From Gordius sp. MW1 (taxonomy: Eukaryota; Nematomorpha; Gordioida; Gordea; Gordiidae), in NCBI GenBank assembly GCA_964036665.1, contig OZ038527.1, positions 26,453,901 to 26,517,900 on the forward strand: a stretch of DNA of 64,000 nucleotides, read 5' to 3'. This document shows, in pieces, positions 43,263 to 53,925 of the stretch. Numbering within the stretch: position 1 is the first letter of the stretch; every line of letters starts with the position of its first letter. The translations under genes and the position numbers were made by a program. The notes below the pieces were generated by a model. It saw nothing but the letters and a program-made list of their open reading frames with translations. It did no database searches and had not been told where the DNA came from.

Positions 43263-43659
43263 CGCCATTATAATAGCGTCAGGTAAATAGAACTAAATGA
43301 TATTATCAATAACGTGTATAAACACGGATTATATAATACTACATATATCCCTATCTTTTTTAGCATGTGTCTCAAAAATGATAACAGACCTATAAAGTTT
43401 TCGCTCTTAATAGAGCTGGTATGCCATAGTTGACTTTCTAGTCACATCCTACGACGGTCAAGTCCCTGTGAAAAAAGTGAAGGGTTGGCGTCAGGTCGGA
43501 AACCGGCTATAGAAGCCAACGACAAAATTATGATAGTTTTAAACAAAATTCTACAACAGAATGCTAGGGGCCTTTACAAACGACGGGCACTGCATACCCT
43601 GCCCGTGCAATGGTAAAAATACATTAAGGTTACTACCCAACTCACAACGAAGGCGGTTA

Positions 43660-44380
43660 AGGAAATTAGTTGTGGAAAGAATGCGAATAGCGTGTTGGAA
43701 TGTGGAAACGTTAATGGGAAAGAGCATCGAGGTCGCACAAATGCTTAAAAGAAGAAAGGTACACATAGCTCAGGAGTTAGGAAGGAAATAGACAACTCTA
43801 CAGTGGATCACCAAATCGAGCAAATGGGGTCGGCATCGTTCTAAGCGAATTATTCAAAAACAAGGTGGTTAAAGTCAAGCGTTATTCAGACAGGCTAATG
43901 TGAAAGATTGCAGATCAAGGGAGCCTCCTAACCGTTATGTGCGCGAAGGCTACCCAAATTGGGTGTATGGAATCAGAGAGACATACTCTTTGATTCATTG
44001 AAAGGGAAATACAAGGAATAGGACAGGAATAAGGCTAATTATTGGGGCGGATTTCAATGCTCACCTAGGGAAAGATTGCCTTAAGTATGAACGCAATCAT
44101 GGAGGCTATGGACATGGTTTGAAGAACAAAGAAGGGGAAAAACTTCTCCAATCCCAAGCATATTACATAGCGATTAACACCTATTTTAAAAACGTCAAAT
44201 TGACCATCTGCTCAGACAGCCAAAGGACTTATGAAGTATCAAGTATTGCAAAATAATAGCTGGGGAAGAAATCGTTGGACAACATCGTCCCCTTGGTACG
44301 GATCTTGACAGAAAAGTATTTCCAAAAATAGAAATGTCTATGAACCTCGAATTTGATACTAAAGACTAAAGGATATGGAG
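43660..44380 (+). pseudogene. APE-type endonuclease of RTE copy 1
   Basis: Starts MRIACWNVETLMGKSIEVAQ (43681), the usual RTE endonuclease beginning with the catalytic N. GADFNAHLGKD (44046) and a VNTYF-like block lead to DRKVFPK near 44305, with several frameshifts. By family knowledge it would nick target DNA for reverse transcription; this copy is dead. Confidence 0.75.
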
Positions 44381-45619
44381 GAACAAAAAATATCATCTTT
44401 TCTATTTTTAAAACATGATCATGATGAAATCTTTATATATTTGTGCAGGATGGGATTTAAGATATAAGGAATATGAATAAATATTTGGGCGATTTGCAAG
44501 GAAAGATAGGGGGATATATCGGGCCGTAAAAAGATAAACTATATTGGGCCGTAAAGGGATAAACCTTGTCCCCCCCCCAAAGGGGGACTCACATTTAATT
44601 CTTTCTTTAGATCCTTAATATATATTTTATTGATAATCAAATCCGAGAATTAAAATAATAATTAAATCACACAAAAATTAAATGAATCGAAACGCGTTAT
44701 CAAGTTCAATGATGCGTATTCAAGTTGATCAATGGGGAAGAAATAACAAATACGTATAAGCGCGTGTGGCGGGGGGGGGGGGGTAAAGTAACACACGTAC
44801 AGAAATTAAATAGAAAGTAAAAGTATCACTATGAACTTAAGGTTACAGGAAAAGGGGTTACTCAGTGAGTATGCCTCTGATAGGCAGATGTTATAAGATC
44901 AAAAGATCCGACAATGTTAAGAAATCTAACAATAAATGTTGTAATTAATCGAATGAGATACACTGTTTTACGAGGGGTTGGGGGAACATGGGGGTTAAAT
45001 TATACTCGTATCAAGGGATACGATATCATCAAAAAGCCTCCTCACTTTTGGGTGCAAGGAAGTCGCAAAGGGACATAGACGACGATTAGGAGACGCTAAC
45101 TAAGGACATAAAGGAAACACCGATTCGAGTTCAAGGATAGACCAAATAAGACAAAACTATGATAGGGAACTATGGTGATGAAATCAATCATTTAGAGATT
45201 TCATCAAAAGAAAGAAAAATCTATACAGGCGGTAGCATATATCAAAAAAGTCGGAGGATTATTAAAAGTATAGGGAGGCAAAGAGAGCCACGAAAAAGGC
45301 CGTTGCAATAGCAAAGAATGGCGCGTAAACCAAGATGTCAAACAAACTCGACCATATAGGGAGCGATAGGCTTATGTACAAATTGGCCAAGATAAGGGAG
45401 AAGAGAAGTCGCGATGTCGGAGTTTATAAATAAACGATAAGGATAAAACCTTCTTTAAGCCGAAGGAAGTGATAAAAAGGTGAAAAGTATTTTTTAAAAA
45501 TTAATGAGTATTACGATCGATAAAGATTTCTTTTCCGATTTGAGCCAAACATAAATATTAAACTCTTTCAGGAGGATGAGTAAGGATACAAATAAATTTT
45601 CTGGAATAAAGATTTATTG

Positions 45620-46640
45620 AGCTAAGGGGAATTTTGTCCGGCCAGGATGGTTACGATTTTATTTAAGAAGTCTTCTATTTAAATTCCCATCATTCTGGTT
45701 TGGAGTATTATATTTTAAAAAGAAAAAGAAGTTATATAATTCGTAGAGGGGCGGGGGAGATTATAGATTATTTATTCTTAAATCATACTAGTTTTTATGA
45801 TTTTTCTAACGGAGTACACGCAGATGGATGCGCCTCTGGTTCATACTAGTTATTTCTTGCCTTAATTTTCAACCATGAATAACTCAAAAAAGCAATAAAA
45901 ATAGTTAATCAGTAAATAGGAGAAAGGGTGAAATTTAACAAAATTTACGACGCGAGTGTGTGTGTGTGGGATATTATATAGTGTTGGGTGAAAGGTTCTA
46001 TCGTGATGAATGAAAGAGAATCACATCTCCAATCGCGCGGGGGGGGGGAAATACACCACATCTCCTTATTTATCGAGAAGTAAAGACTTAATTTCTTTAA
46101 GTTCCGATAAAGGTCTATCAGGAGTGAGTTGTAATCAATGTTGTTACACGCAACTTCTTTTTATTTAGAGGTCGAGGCGGCGATTTACTTTATCTTTTAT
46201 AATCAGTCTATGGGTGGTACGGCCTACTATTTGATCATTTGTTTAGCCTACATAATTTTCAAAATTTTTATAAAATTTAGCCAAAACTAATATAATTTTT
46301 CGCCTGTCATCTAGTGACAGCTTTATGCTTTTGCCCACGGATGGACTGATTTATGTGTAAATCACCGATATTCATGGCTAGCGGACGTATAGTCCAAGCT
46401 CTATAAAGTACCGAGCAATAGCATAAAAATATACGTAATTAATTTATACTAAATTATTACAAATTTATTAGTTTCTTTTAGGCTGTACCATTATACTTTT
46501 ATTTTACCTTTACACTTTAAATTGCTATATTTACTGTTAATATAATAGATACAATTCTTTCTCGCGCCGCCCCTCCATAATTTTGGGTTATGCGTTTAAA
46601 AATATTCATCGATCATGCGCAGACCGCCTATCGGCAGCAG
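45620..46640. other. Unrecognised segment inside RTE copy 1
   Basis: Where the RT should be, no RT motif is seen. Poly-G runs (44770, 46040) and an RNase H-like echo at 45822 suggest replacement or insertion. Confidence 0.4.
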
Positions 46641-46860
46641 TTGCGTTTACATGAGGAAACTCATTAAAACAAACCCCATGACTATAGGGCCAAATAACTG
46701 ATAAAAAAGAAGATTTTAAGCGAGATAGGTGTAAATTAGATTCAACCCATTCTTATGGTCTTTATGGCATAACCCTGATAGTTATGGTAGATAATAATTA
46801 TTTTGCTATATTGTATTTGAAATTGATAAATTACAGTTTTGTTAATATTTTAAAGAATAT

Positions 46861-46966
46861 AATAATAATATCATTTAGGAGTGCCGCAATTAAGATTGCC
46901 TATAGATGGCGCTAATTAGAGTAAACTTCTAAATTAATTGTGGCACTCTTAAATGGTGTTATTATT
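46861..46966. mobile_element. Hairpin MITE, ~106 bp
   Basis: AATAATA...CATTTAGGAGTGCCGCAATTAA pairs with TTAATTGTGGCACTCTTAAATG...TTATTATT, a hairpin with arms of about 33 bp around TGCCTATAGATGGCGC. No coding capacity. No target duplication could be fixed because the flanks are AT-rich. Confidence 0.75.
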
Positions 46967-47212
46967 CTCTTCTTCAAAATAAAGTCACTTGAAACTATAT
47001 TTTCACGGAATTACCTAATATCCAGGTCTAGATAATAGCCCTCTGTTCACAAGCAATTTAAAAATCATTGCACCGCTGATAATATTCCCAACGCATTTTT
47101 AAGCTTCTGCGTTTCAATTAAGAAGCTGAACGTTTTTTCTGAACGTTTATAAATCCTTGAACAAAGCCAAGGATTTCAAAAATGATAAATTATATAATTT
47201 TTATTTTCCTAT

Positions 47213-47460
47213 ATGAATACCATTCACCCATCAACTGGCTTAACGCCTGCCGACCTTTTAATTAAATTACACCCTATTGGCTCGTTAAATTCTCTTATGC
47301 CACAGGTGTCTGGTCTTGATAGAGATGAGTTGCCACTCACAAAAGGAGATTTACAATTGGAGAGAAAGTGTGGGTTAGGAATTTACATCTTGTGAAAGCT
47401 TAGGTGGAATGGTGAAAATTATTAAAACTTAGGACCGGTGTCTTACATGGCGGAGATGAC
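47213..47460 (+). pseudogene. Ty3/gypsy integrase C-terminal fragment
   Basis: NTIHPSTGLTPADLL is the H-x-x-T-G-x-x-P-A block that follows the integrase core. Then comes a SH3-like tail in a second frame (VWVRNLHLVKA). Nothing else of the element is nearby. It is sandwiched between the 3' ends of the two RTE copies. Confidence 0.65.
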
Positions 47461-47539
47461 TTCTCTTCTTCTTTATCAGTTATTTGGTCCCATAGCCGTG
47501 GCCGTGGGGTTTGTTTTAATAAGTTTTTTACATCTAGAC

Positions 47540-47947
47540 CTGGTGAGTGCCATGTTTTGACTAATCTCTTTTGTTTTCATTACTTTATCCGACATGCTCT
47601 TTCCACGTGACACGGAATCGTCCTCTTCCTCTCTTCACCGGTACCTCCATGTCCAGTACTTTTCGATTTAAGTCATTCGTGTCCCTTCTTAGTATATGTC
47701 CATACCACCTTAGCCGATTTTCGTTAATCATGTCCGCCATAGGTTGAATACCCATTTTTGTCATGAGAAAGTCATTCGTCATATGGTCGAGCTTAGTATA
47801 CCCCATGCTCCACCGTATCAATCTCATCTCCGTGGCTTGTAATAGCCTTCCTTCCGTGGTGTTTAATGCCCATGTTTCACTTCCATAGATTAACACTGGT
47901 CTTACGATGGATTTGTAAGCTTTGCTCTTCAACCATTTGTCGCACAT
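47540..47947 (-). pseudogene. RTE copy 2, C-terminal domain
   Basis: SIVRPVLIYGSETWAL, then ATEMRLIRWSMG and ENRLRWYGHILRR match the conserved tail found after the RT in RTE/CR1-like animal LINEs (YGSETW, E-x-R-x-L-R-W, RLRWyGH). It ends with GRGRFRVTWKEHV and a further short tail to a stop near 47575. Confidence 0.85.
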
Positions 47948-48129
47948 TACGCAGTATATACTTCGTCATTGAAGCCATCCTTTTTAGATCCCATTGACTT
48001 CTGTTGCGCAACCTCCCTCTTGATGTAGCATCGGGCCGAGGTATGTAAACCTGTCTACTTTTGGGTACTTTAGATGGTCATCCAGCGATGGGGTGCTTGT
48101 ACCGTTCATTTCCATGTATACCGTTTTTC

Positions 48130-48640
48130 GATCGTTGACCTTTAAAACCATATCCAGCTAAGCGCTTCGATCACGTTTCGGCTTCTTCGAATACTTTCTC
48201 CCTTGTTTCCTCGCATAGTACTATATCATCGGCATATAGCATACACCATGGCAATAGATTTTGAATGTCCCTCGTTATCGTGTCTATAATTATATAGAAT
48301 AAAAAAGGGACTTAAAGCAGATCCTTGATGTAATCCAATTTTAACCCGAAACGATTTAGAGTCTCTAACTGTCGCCCTAACGCAAGAGTTTGAGGCTTCA
48401 TAAATAATTTTCATAAGCCGTATATATGCGTCAGGGATATTTTGTTTTCTCAGGCACCACCATATTAAATCGCGGGGGACCGTGTCATAAGCTTTCTCCA
48501 ATTCAATAAAGACCATTAGGTCTTTCCTCTTTTCACCATACTTATCCATCATTTGTCTTAGTGCGAAGATTGGGTCGATTATGGATTTGCCGGCCACAAA
48601 TCCGAATTGATTAGCTGATATTTCCACCTCGTTTTTCAGC
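48130..48640 (-). pseudogene. RTE copy 2, reverse transcriptase palm
   Basis: NQFGFVAGKSIIDPIFALRQ (motif 2), then VFIELEKAYDTVPRDLIW (motif A; the first catalytic D is replaced by E in FIELEKAYD) and GLHQGSALSPF (motif B). A one-base break near 48300 precedes MLYADDIVLCEE (motif C) in another frame. The motif A residue is expected to be D (F-x-D-x-x-K-A-Y-D), so this copy has a damaged active site as well as a frameshift. Confidence 0.85.
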
Positions 48641-48896
48641 CTTGTTACTCAGATCTTTATAAGCTTAAGGAGTGGCAAGTTAGCTTGATACCTCTGTAAT
48701 TGCCACAGTCTTGAGGGTCTCCTTTGCCTTTAAATAAGGGTGTAATCGTGCTTGCTCTCCATTGATTAGGAATTCGCTCTTCCACGAATCTTGTTAAGGA
48801 GGTTCGTCATGGTGGTGACTTTTTCTTCAGGGCATTCGAGCAATGCTTCCATAGGTATTCCATCTGGGCCATTTGCTTTTCCTTTTTGCATCTTGT

Positions 48897-49343
48897 TCAT
48901 TTGTGTCCTAATTTCACCTGAAAGAATTCGACCATACTTAAATTTGGCTCAATTTTGGGAAGGGAATCCTTGTAATTTGCAATATTCATAAGTTTTTTGA
49001 AATATCCTTTCCACCTTTCCATCACTTCTTTTAGCTTAAATAAGATTTGACTCTTCTCGTTTTTGACTATTTTAAGAACTCCGACATCGTGACTTATCTT
49101 CTTCCTTATCTTGGCCAATTTGTACATAAGCCTATCGCCCCCTTTATGATCCAGTTTGTTTGCCATCTCGGTGTACGCGGCATTCTTCGCTTTTGCAACG
49201 GCCTTTTTTGCGGCCCTCTTTGCGTCCCTATATTCTTGATAATCCTCCGACTTTTTTGATTTATGCCACCGTTTATATAGATTTTTCTTTCTATCGATGA
49301 AATCTTTAACCGATTGATCCCACCACCATAGTTCCCTATTCAA
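48897..49343 (-). pseudogene. RTE copy 2, endonuclease-RT linker
   Basis: ELWWWDQSVKDFIDRKKNLY, then a Lys/Ala-rich coiled-coil-like stretch (AKRAAKKAVAKAKNAAYTEM) and KGGDRLMYKLAKIR. This is the known linker between the endonuclease and RT of RTE elements. It also occurs, decayed, in copy 1 at about 45170-45480. Confidence 0.8.
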
Positions 49344-49422
49344 AGCTTTGCTCCTTTGGTCTGTCCTAGAACATGAATCGCTGTTTCCTTAATGTCCTTA
49401 GATAGCGTCTCCCAATCGTCGT

Positions 49423-50300
49423 CTACGTCCCTTTGCAACTTCCTTGCACCCAAGAGTAAGGGGCTTTTTGATGGTATTCTTCGTTCGTCGAAGTATCCTT
49501 TAGCCTTTCGTATCGAATTCGGGGTTCATAGATCTTTCTTCTTTCGGGAAATACTCTTCTGTCAAGATCCATAACAAGGGGACGATGTTGCATGGCGATT
49601 TCCTCTCTCGGTATTACTTTGCAATCCTTGATACTCCATAAGTCCTTTCGCCGTATAAGCAAATAGTCAATTTGACTACAATGCTTCCCACTTCTATAGG
49701 TCACAATATTATCTTCGCGTTTTTGAAAATAGGTGTTAACGATCGCCATGTCATATGCTTGGGATACTTGGAAAAGTTTTTCCTCTTCTTTGTTCTTCAG
49801 ACCATGCCCATAGCCTCCATGATTGCGTTCATACCTGAGGCGATCTTTCCCTACGTTAGCATTGAAATCTGCCCCCATAATTAGCCTTTCTTCCGGTCAG
49901 ATTCCTTTTATTTTTTTTCCAATGAATCGAAAAATATGCCTTTCTCTGATTCCAAACACCCAATTTGGGGAGCATACGCGCGCATGACGGTTAGGAGGCT
50001 CCCTTGATCTGCAATCTTCATCCACATTAGCCTGTCGGAACAACGCTTGACTTCCAGCACCTTGTCCTTGAACGATTCGCTTCGAACGATACCGACCCCG
50101 TTTCTACGATTTGGTTACCCACTGTAGAAAAGCTTGTAACCTTCTCCTAGTTCCCGAGCTTTCGTTCCGTTCCACCTTGTTACTTGTAGGCAAGCGATGT
50201 GTACCTATCTTCTTTTTAGCATTTGTGCGACCTCGATGCTCTTCCCCGTCAACGATTCTAACACGTTATTCACATTCTTTCAACAACTAATTTCCTTAAC
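49423..50300 (-). pseudogene. RTE copy 2, APE-type endonuclease
   Basis: From about 50290 (ESLTGKSIEVAQML region). The main open part is 49878-49423: GADFNANVGKDR, then VNTYFQKREDNIVTYRSG and SQIDYLLIRRKD (the S-x-I-D-Y block) and KVIPREEIAMQHRPLVMDL with the catalytic H of QHRPL. Motifs of this fold are complete in the second half; the first half is in other frames. Confidence 0.82.
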
Positions 50301-50480
50301 CGCCTTCGGAGTTGGGCAGTGACCCTAGTGTATTTTTCACATTGCACGGGTGGGGTATGCAGGCGTGTCGTTTGTGAAGGACGCCCTAGCCTTTTTTTGT
50401 AAAATGTTGTTTGAAACTATCATAACTTTGAAGTTGGTTTTTATAGCCGGCTTTTGACCTGACGCCAACCCTATTTGTGT

Positions 50481-51020
50481 GTTTTTAATTTTGTTAATCA
50501 ATAATACACAAGTAGCTTAATCTACTAATATATTCAAGAATTCTAAAACTTTGCTAGCATTATTTTGTTAATATGTGCAACAAGATGGCGTCCTATTTCT
50601 TAATTTCACACATCCCCTGTTTTCAGATTAAAAACTTATTAGTAGTTAATGAACTAGTTAAAAGTTTTCATTTCCTAAAGCACTATACTTTTTTTGAAAG
50701 AGGAATTGAACTTGATAATTTTGAAAATGGGTACGTGGAACTGGTACTAGAGACTTTTGAGGCAGAGGATAGGCCAAAATATCTAGTTCCTTTTTTTTAA
50801 AGCAAATTCAAATTTGATGGAAGGGAAAATTTTCATTTGAATCAAAAGAAAAGTACTAATTAGTGTGATTTAACAGGATATATAAAAAGAATTAATAGTA
50901 ATTAATTTAAAATAAATTTTATACCCTTAATCATTTTGAGAACAATTGGGTTTTTCATATTGACGCTAAGATAAATTTTTTTGAAAAGTCATACTATTAA
51001 ACAAAGAATTTTAAGATTAT
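50481..51020. other. AT-rich spacer, no gene supported
   Basis: A 75-codon frame at 50573-50800 has no recognisable relatives or splice context, so I leave it uncalled. Confidence 0.5.
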
Positions 51021-51024
51021 ATAC

Positions 51025-51700
51025 ATCAGTGGCGTAGGCAAGATTGCTTATTAGTGGAGAGGGGGTTAATTTTGTGTCAAAATGCCTGGATAAATCCAAA
51101 AATAATTAAAATTATATATTAATTATAAACGATGGGGTAAAAGGTGTGAGAAGAAGCCGAAAAGTGATCAAAGCGCTTAGCTGGATATAGTTTAAAGGTG
51201 AACGATTGAAAAACGGTATACATGGAAATCGTTACAGGAAGCCCATTGCTGGACGACCATCTAAAGTACCCAAAAGTAGACAGGTTTACATACCTCGGCT
51301 CGATGATACCTCAAGAGGGAGGTTGCACAACTCTATGCCCGGATCCAAAAAGGATGGTTTAAATGGCGAAGTATACCGGTGTATGACCCCCTCAAAACTA
51401 GCCTTGTGAAAGGTATCCAAAAGTTCGTTTACTCGCTGACTACTATAATGTCAACCTTAGCCTTTCTATAATTTAACTTAAATTGTCTATTGCATTGCCT
51501 TGCCTGACCGACCTCCACAAAACGATCGAACTAAACGTGCCTTTATCGCATGGGCATGGCCTTTGAATTAGGGGGGGGGGCGAAAATTGTTTGAGTTTAA
51601 CTAGGGGGGGGGGGACAAAATATTAATTTTTTGGTTTTAAGCGTTAATTTTTTTTTTGCCATTTGGGGGGGGGGGGGGGACCCGCCTCCTGGCTACGCTC
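51025..51700. mobile_element. Possible GGCGTAG-ended element carrying an RTE piece
   Basis: AGTGGCGTAGGCAAGATTGC at 51027 and TCCTGGCTACGCTCATGC at about 51687-51704 are roughly inverted, as in the small element at 57450-57607. Poly-G tracts precede the right end (51570, 51605, 51665). The RTE fragment 51130-51400 lies between them. Confidence 0.35.
51130..51400 (+). pseudogene. RTE LINE fragment (RT thumb region)
   Basis: KNGIHGNRYRKPIAGRPSKV, then VYIPRLDDTSRGRL match, in the same reading phase, the sequence of copy 2 just after the YADD loop (48130-48000). A third, separate copy of this RTE family, 5'- and 3'-truncated. Confidence 0.7.
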
Positions 51701-52030
51701 ATGCTTCATTGAATCTATCTCCAACTTTCCTAACCAGATACCCCCATATCCGTTAGTTTTCTCATCCCTTCTACCCCCAAGAGAATTTCTAATCAACTAG
51801 ACCCGACTCCTCACCTTTTATCAGTAAGTTTAGCTGATAAGTCTAATCATTAATTTTTTTAATTTACGTATTAAAGTTCTTGGAGATATTTTTGTAGTGC
51901 GCCTTAATAATGTTTGTATCTTAAATTCTCCTGTAACATTTGTTGTCAACTTATTTTTGACTAGCATAAATATATTTGTTGTTTACCGCACATGCCTCAC
52001 TTACCTTATATTGATTTGAATTTATTTTAC
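51420..52030. other. Spacer with poly-G runs
   Basis: Nothing coding. Homopolymer G runs at about 51570, 51605 and 51665. Confidence 0.5.
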
Positions 52031-52283
52031 CTTAATTCGGTTCCCCCGTATAATCCCGAAAACGCAGAATCCCGAATTTCGAAACTACGTTTTTCCGCCA
52101 ATTTCAACATATGGGAAATCTGGAAAACTCTTTAACTATTGCAAATCAAGATAACAAAGAGAATATAAGTAAGCTTTATTATGAAAGTATACACATATTG
52201 TTATAGGTTTTAAAAAATCTAATAGAAAAAATGATATAGTCACTTTCAAAAAGTTTTACTATATCAAGATCAAAGCAAGTAAG

Positions 52284-53130
52284 ATGGGACAAGTATACTA
52301 TAAGAGCAGGCACTACAGTATATGTAAATGCCCAGGAAGAGCTGTCCTTAGATATAATAATTTTATGATAACATCAGAACATTCCCAAAATTGTATACAA
52401 AAACAAAATCTCCAAAGTAAGAAACTTAAAAGTTTTTTAATACAAATTTAGCTTTGAATAAAAAACAACAAGTGTTATGGTTATAGAAAATATCTCTACA
52501 CCCATAGAAAATCAAGAAATAAGATATGTCTATAATTTTTTGAGATTTTTTTAAGATTCTAGTCAAGGTGCAATTTTATTAAACTCAGTGGATATAATAC
52601 CAAGTAATGTCATATGATTGATTATCATAGACATTAACTGTTAGTTACTATTAACTATTAAATTTATTGTAAATAGATTCTAAGAATAATGCCTTAAATG
52701 TTATGGAACCTTTTAAGGTAGCTATTTCCATTTTTCACAAGCAATAATTGGAAAATATAAGAAGTTGGGTCTTACTAGAGACTATATTAAAGATCAAACA
52801 ATTCGTACAATTATAACAAATTAACCCTAACCCTAACCCCGGGCATAACCACCAACAGCCACTTGGAAGGTTATCACAGTGCCTTAAAAAAGATAGTGAA
52901 CAACCACATCCTAATATCTATAGTTTTATACAAATGATAAAGGAATATCAGAGGAATACTGAAACAAAAATAATACAAATCAGCAATGGAAATATATTGT
53001 TTAAAGTTAAAAGGAAAATGGAAACAAAGGCTAAAAAAGTGATACACCTACAAACTCTTTATAAAAATAATGAAATTGATTGTTATGAATTTTTAGATAC
53101 TATATGTATTTATATAAAAATATGAACAAA
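52284..53130 (+). pseudogene. FLYWCH finger and C-terminal MULE transposase remnants
   Basis: 52284-52440 reads GQVYYKSRHYSICKCPGRAV with EHSQNC, a FLYWCH/WRKY-like C2H2 zinc finger as found at the N-terminus of animal MULE transposases. The central DDE region is missing. 52845-53120 reads TTNSHLEGYHSALKK, PHPNIYSFIQMIKEYQRN and a trailing helical part, the conserved end of MULE transposases (T-N-N-x-x-E-G-x-H). A CCCTAACCCTAACCCC patch (52822-52840) sits immediately before this block. Confidence 0.65.
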
Positions 53131-53301
53131 AAACATGTAATAAAAGCAATAAGATTAGTACTAGCAACAATTGAATTTATTTATTTTTGCAAGGCTCTTT
53201 ATAATGTTCAACATGTAAATAATTCACAATATGCGGATAAGAAAAAATACATCTTTTTTAAAATAATGATTCCAACAACTTCAACTAATGATTTTATATT
53301 T

Positions 53302-53590
53302 TTAAATCTTGAAATAATTTATTTCCTTTTAATGTGTAACATATTAGCATCAGTTATTTCTTGAAGAGCTAACAAGTTATCAATAATTTTCTCTTAATAC
53401 AACAATTTATATGATTATTATATAAGGTTACTTGTGGAATGAATTTCATATTTTCTTATCTTGAAATAATTTATTTTCCTTAGTTAATGTGTAACATATT
53501 AGCATCAGTTATTTCTTGAAGGGCTAACAAGTTATCAATAATTTTCTCTTAATACAACAATTTATATGATTATTATATAAGTACTTGTGA
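53302..53590. repeat. 150-bp tandem duplication inside the MULE
   Basis: CTTGAAATAATTTATTT...TAATGTGTAACATATTAGCA...CTCTTAATACAACAATTTAT occurs at about 53308-53430 and again at 53458-53590, nearly identical. Confidence 0.88.
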
Positions 53591-53696
53591 GATGAATTGA
53601 AAAATATTATATGGTCATTTCAAATCGTAGCTATAGCCTTATCGTAGTTTCGGGATTATGCGGTTTCGGGGATATGCGGAGTTCCCCTTAATTCTG

Positions 53697-53925
53697 CATC
53701 ACTATAAATTGCTAAATCTTGGACAAGCAGTCCCTTTTATTACTTTATCAACATCTATAAATAGACTGTCAATTATTAGTAAATTTAGCAATTATAATAC
53801 TCCGGACAGCCACAGCTCAGATTATATTGATGGTTTTAAAGTGACGAGTGTAAAACCGCAAGACGCTACTATATGTGCGTAATTCATTCATATTAACGGC
53901 TGATAAATTGTATGGTGTCATAGTT
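53697..53925 (+). promoter_or_regulatory. Probable promoter/5' leader of VPS37A
   Basis: Only 239 bp separate the end of the MULE (53687) from the VPS37A start codon. CTATAAATAGAC (53753) is a plausible TATA-type element. No other gene is between, so the host promoter must lie here or extend into the transposon. Confidence 0.35.

Larger units (their letters stand above)
43440..46720 (+). mobile_element. RTE-type LINE, copy 1, degenerate
   Basis: The 5' region GGTTGGCGTCAGGTC...CGGCTATA (43480-43515) matches the start of copy 2 on the other strand (near 50460). The endonuclease part (43660-44380) and the linker (45170-45480, KLDH...GSDRLMYKLAKI) follow. The RT is largely missing or replaced between about 45620 and 46640. 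The 3' end (46650-46720: AAAACAAACCCCATGACTAT and GGCCAAATAACTGATAAA) is shared with the 3' end of copy 2. Copies 1 and 2 therefore lie tail to tail. Confidence 0.75.
47450..50480 (-). mobile_element. RTE-type LINE, copy 2, near full length
   Basis: Minus strand from about 50480: a 5' leader, APE endonuclease (50290-49423), linker (49343-48897), RT (about 48870-48130, YADD intact), C-terminal domain (47947-47540) and a 3' end ending near 47450. About 3.0 kb. Frame breaks at several points. It is the better preserved of the two inverted copies, and the order endonuclease-RT without a gag ORF is that of RTE elements. Confidence 0.85.
52041..53687 (+). mobile_element. Mutator-like (MULE) transposon, ~1.65 kb, internally deleted
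   Basis: Terminal inverted repeats of about 50 bp: TTCCCCCGTATAATCCCGAA...CGAAACTACG at the left and, reversed, GGGGAACTCCGCATATCCCC...CGAAACTACG at the right (53634-53687). The flanks TTAATTCGG (52032-52040) and TTAATTCTG (53688-53696) form a 9-bp duplication with one mismatch, as expected for MULEs. It encodes remnants of a FLYWCH finger and a MULE transposase. The right end lies 239 bp upstream of the VPS37A start codon. Confidence 0.75.

Noticed and set aside
40600..43430. LTR pair for the third gypsy copy
   Set aside because: No direct repeat was found around the 40830-43262 coding remnants by eye.
46650..47535. Inverted repeats at 46650-46720 and 47450-47535 as TIRs of one element
   Set aside because: Both blocks are better explained as the shared 3' ends of the two RTE copies lying tail to tail.
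50573..50800. 75-codon frame as a small gene
   Set aside because: No recognisable motif, no splice context and no repeat relation; length is within chance for this composition.
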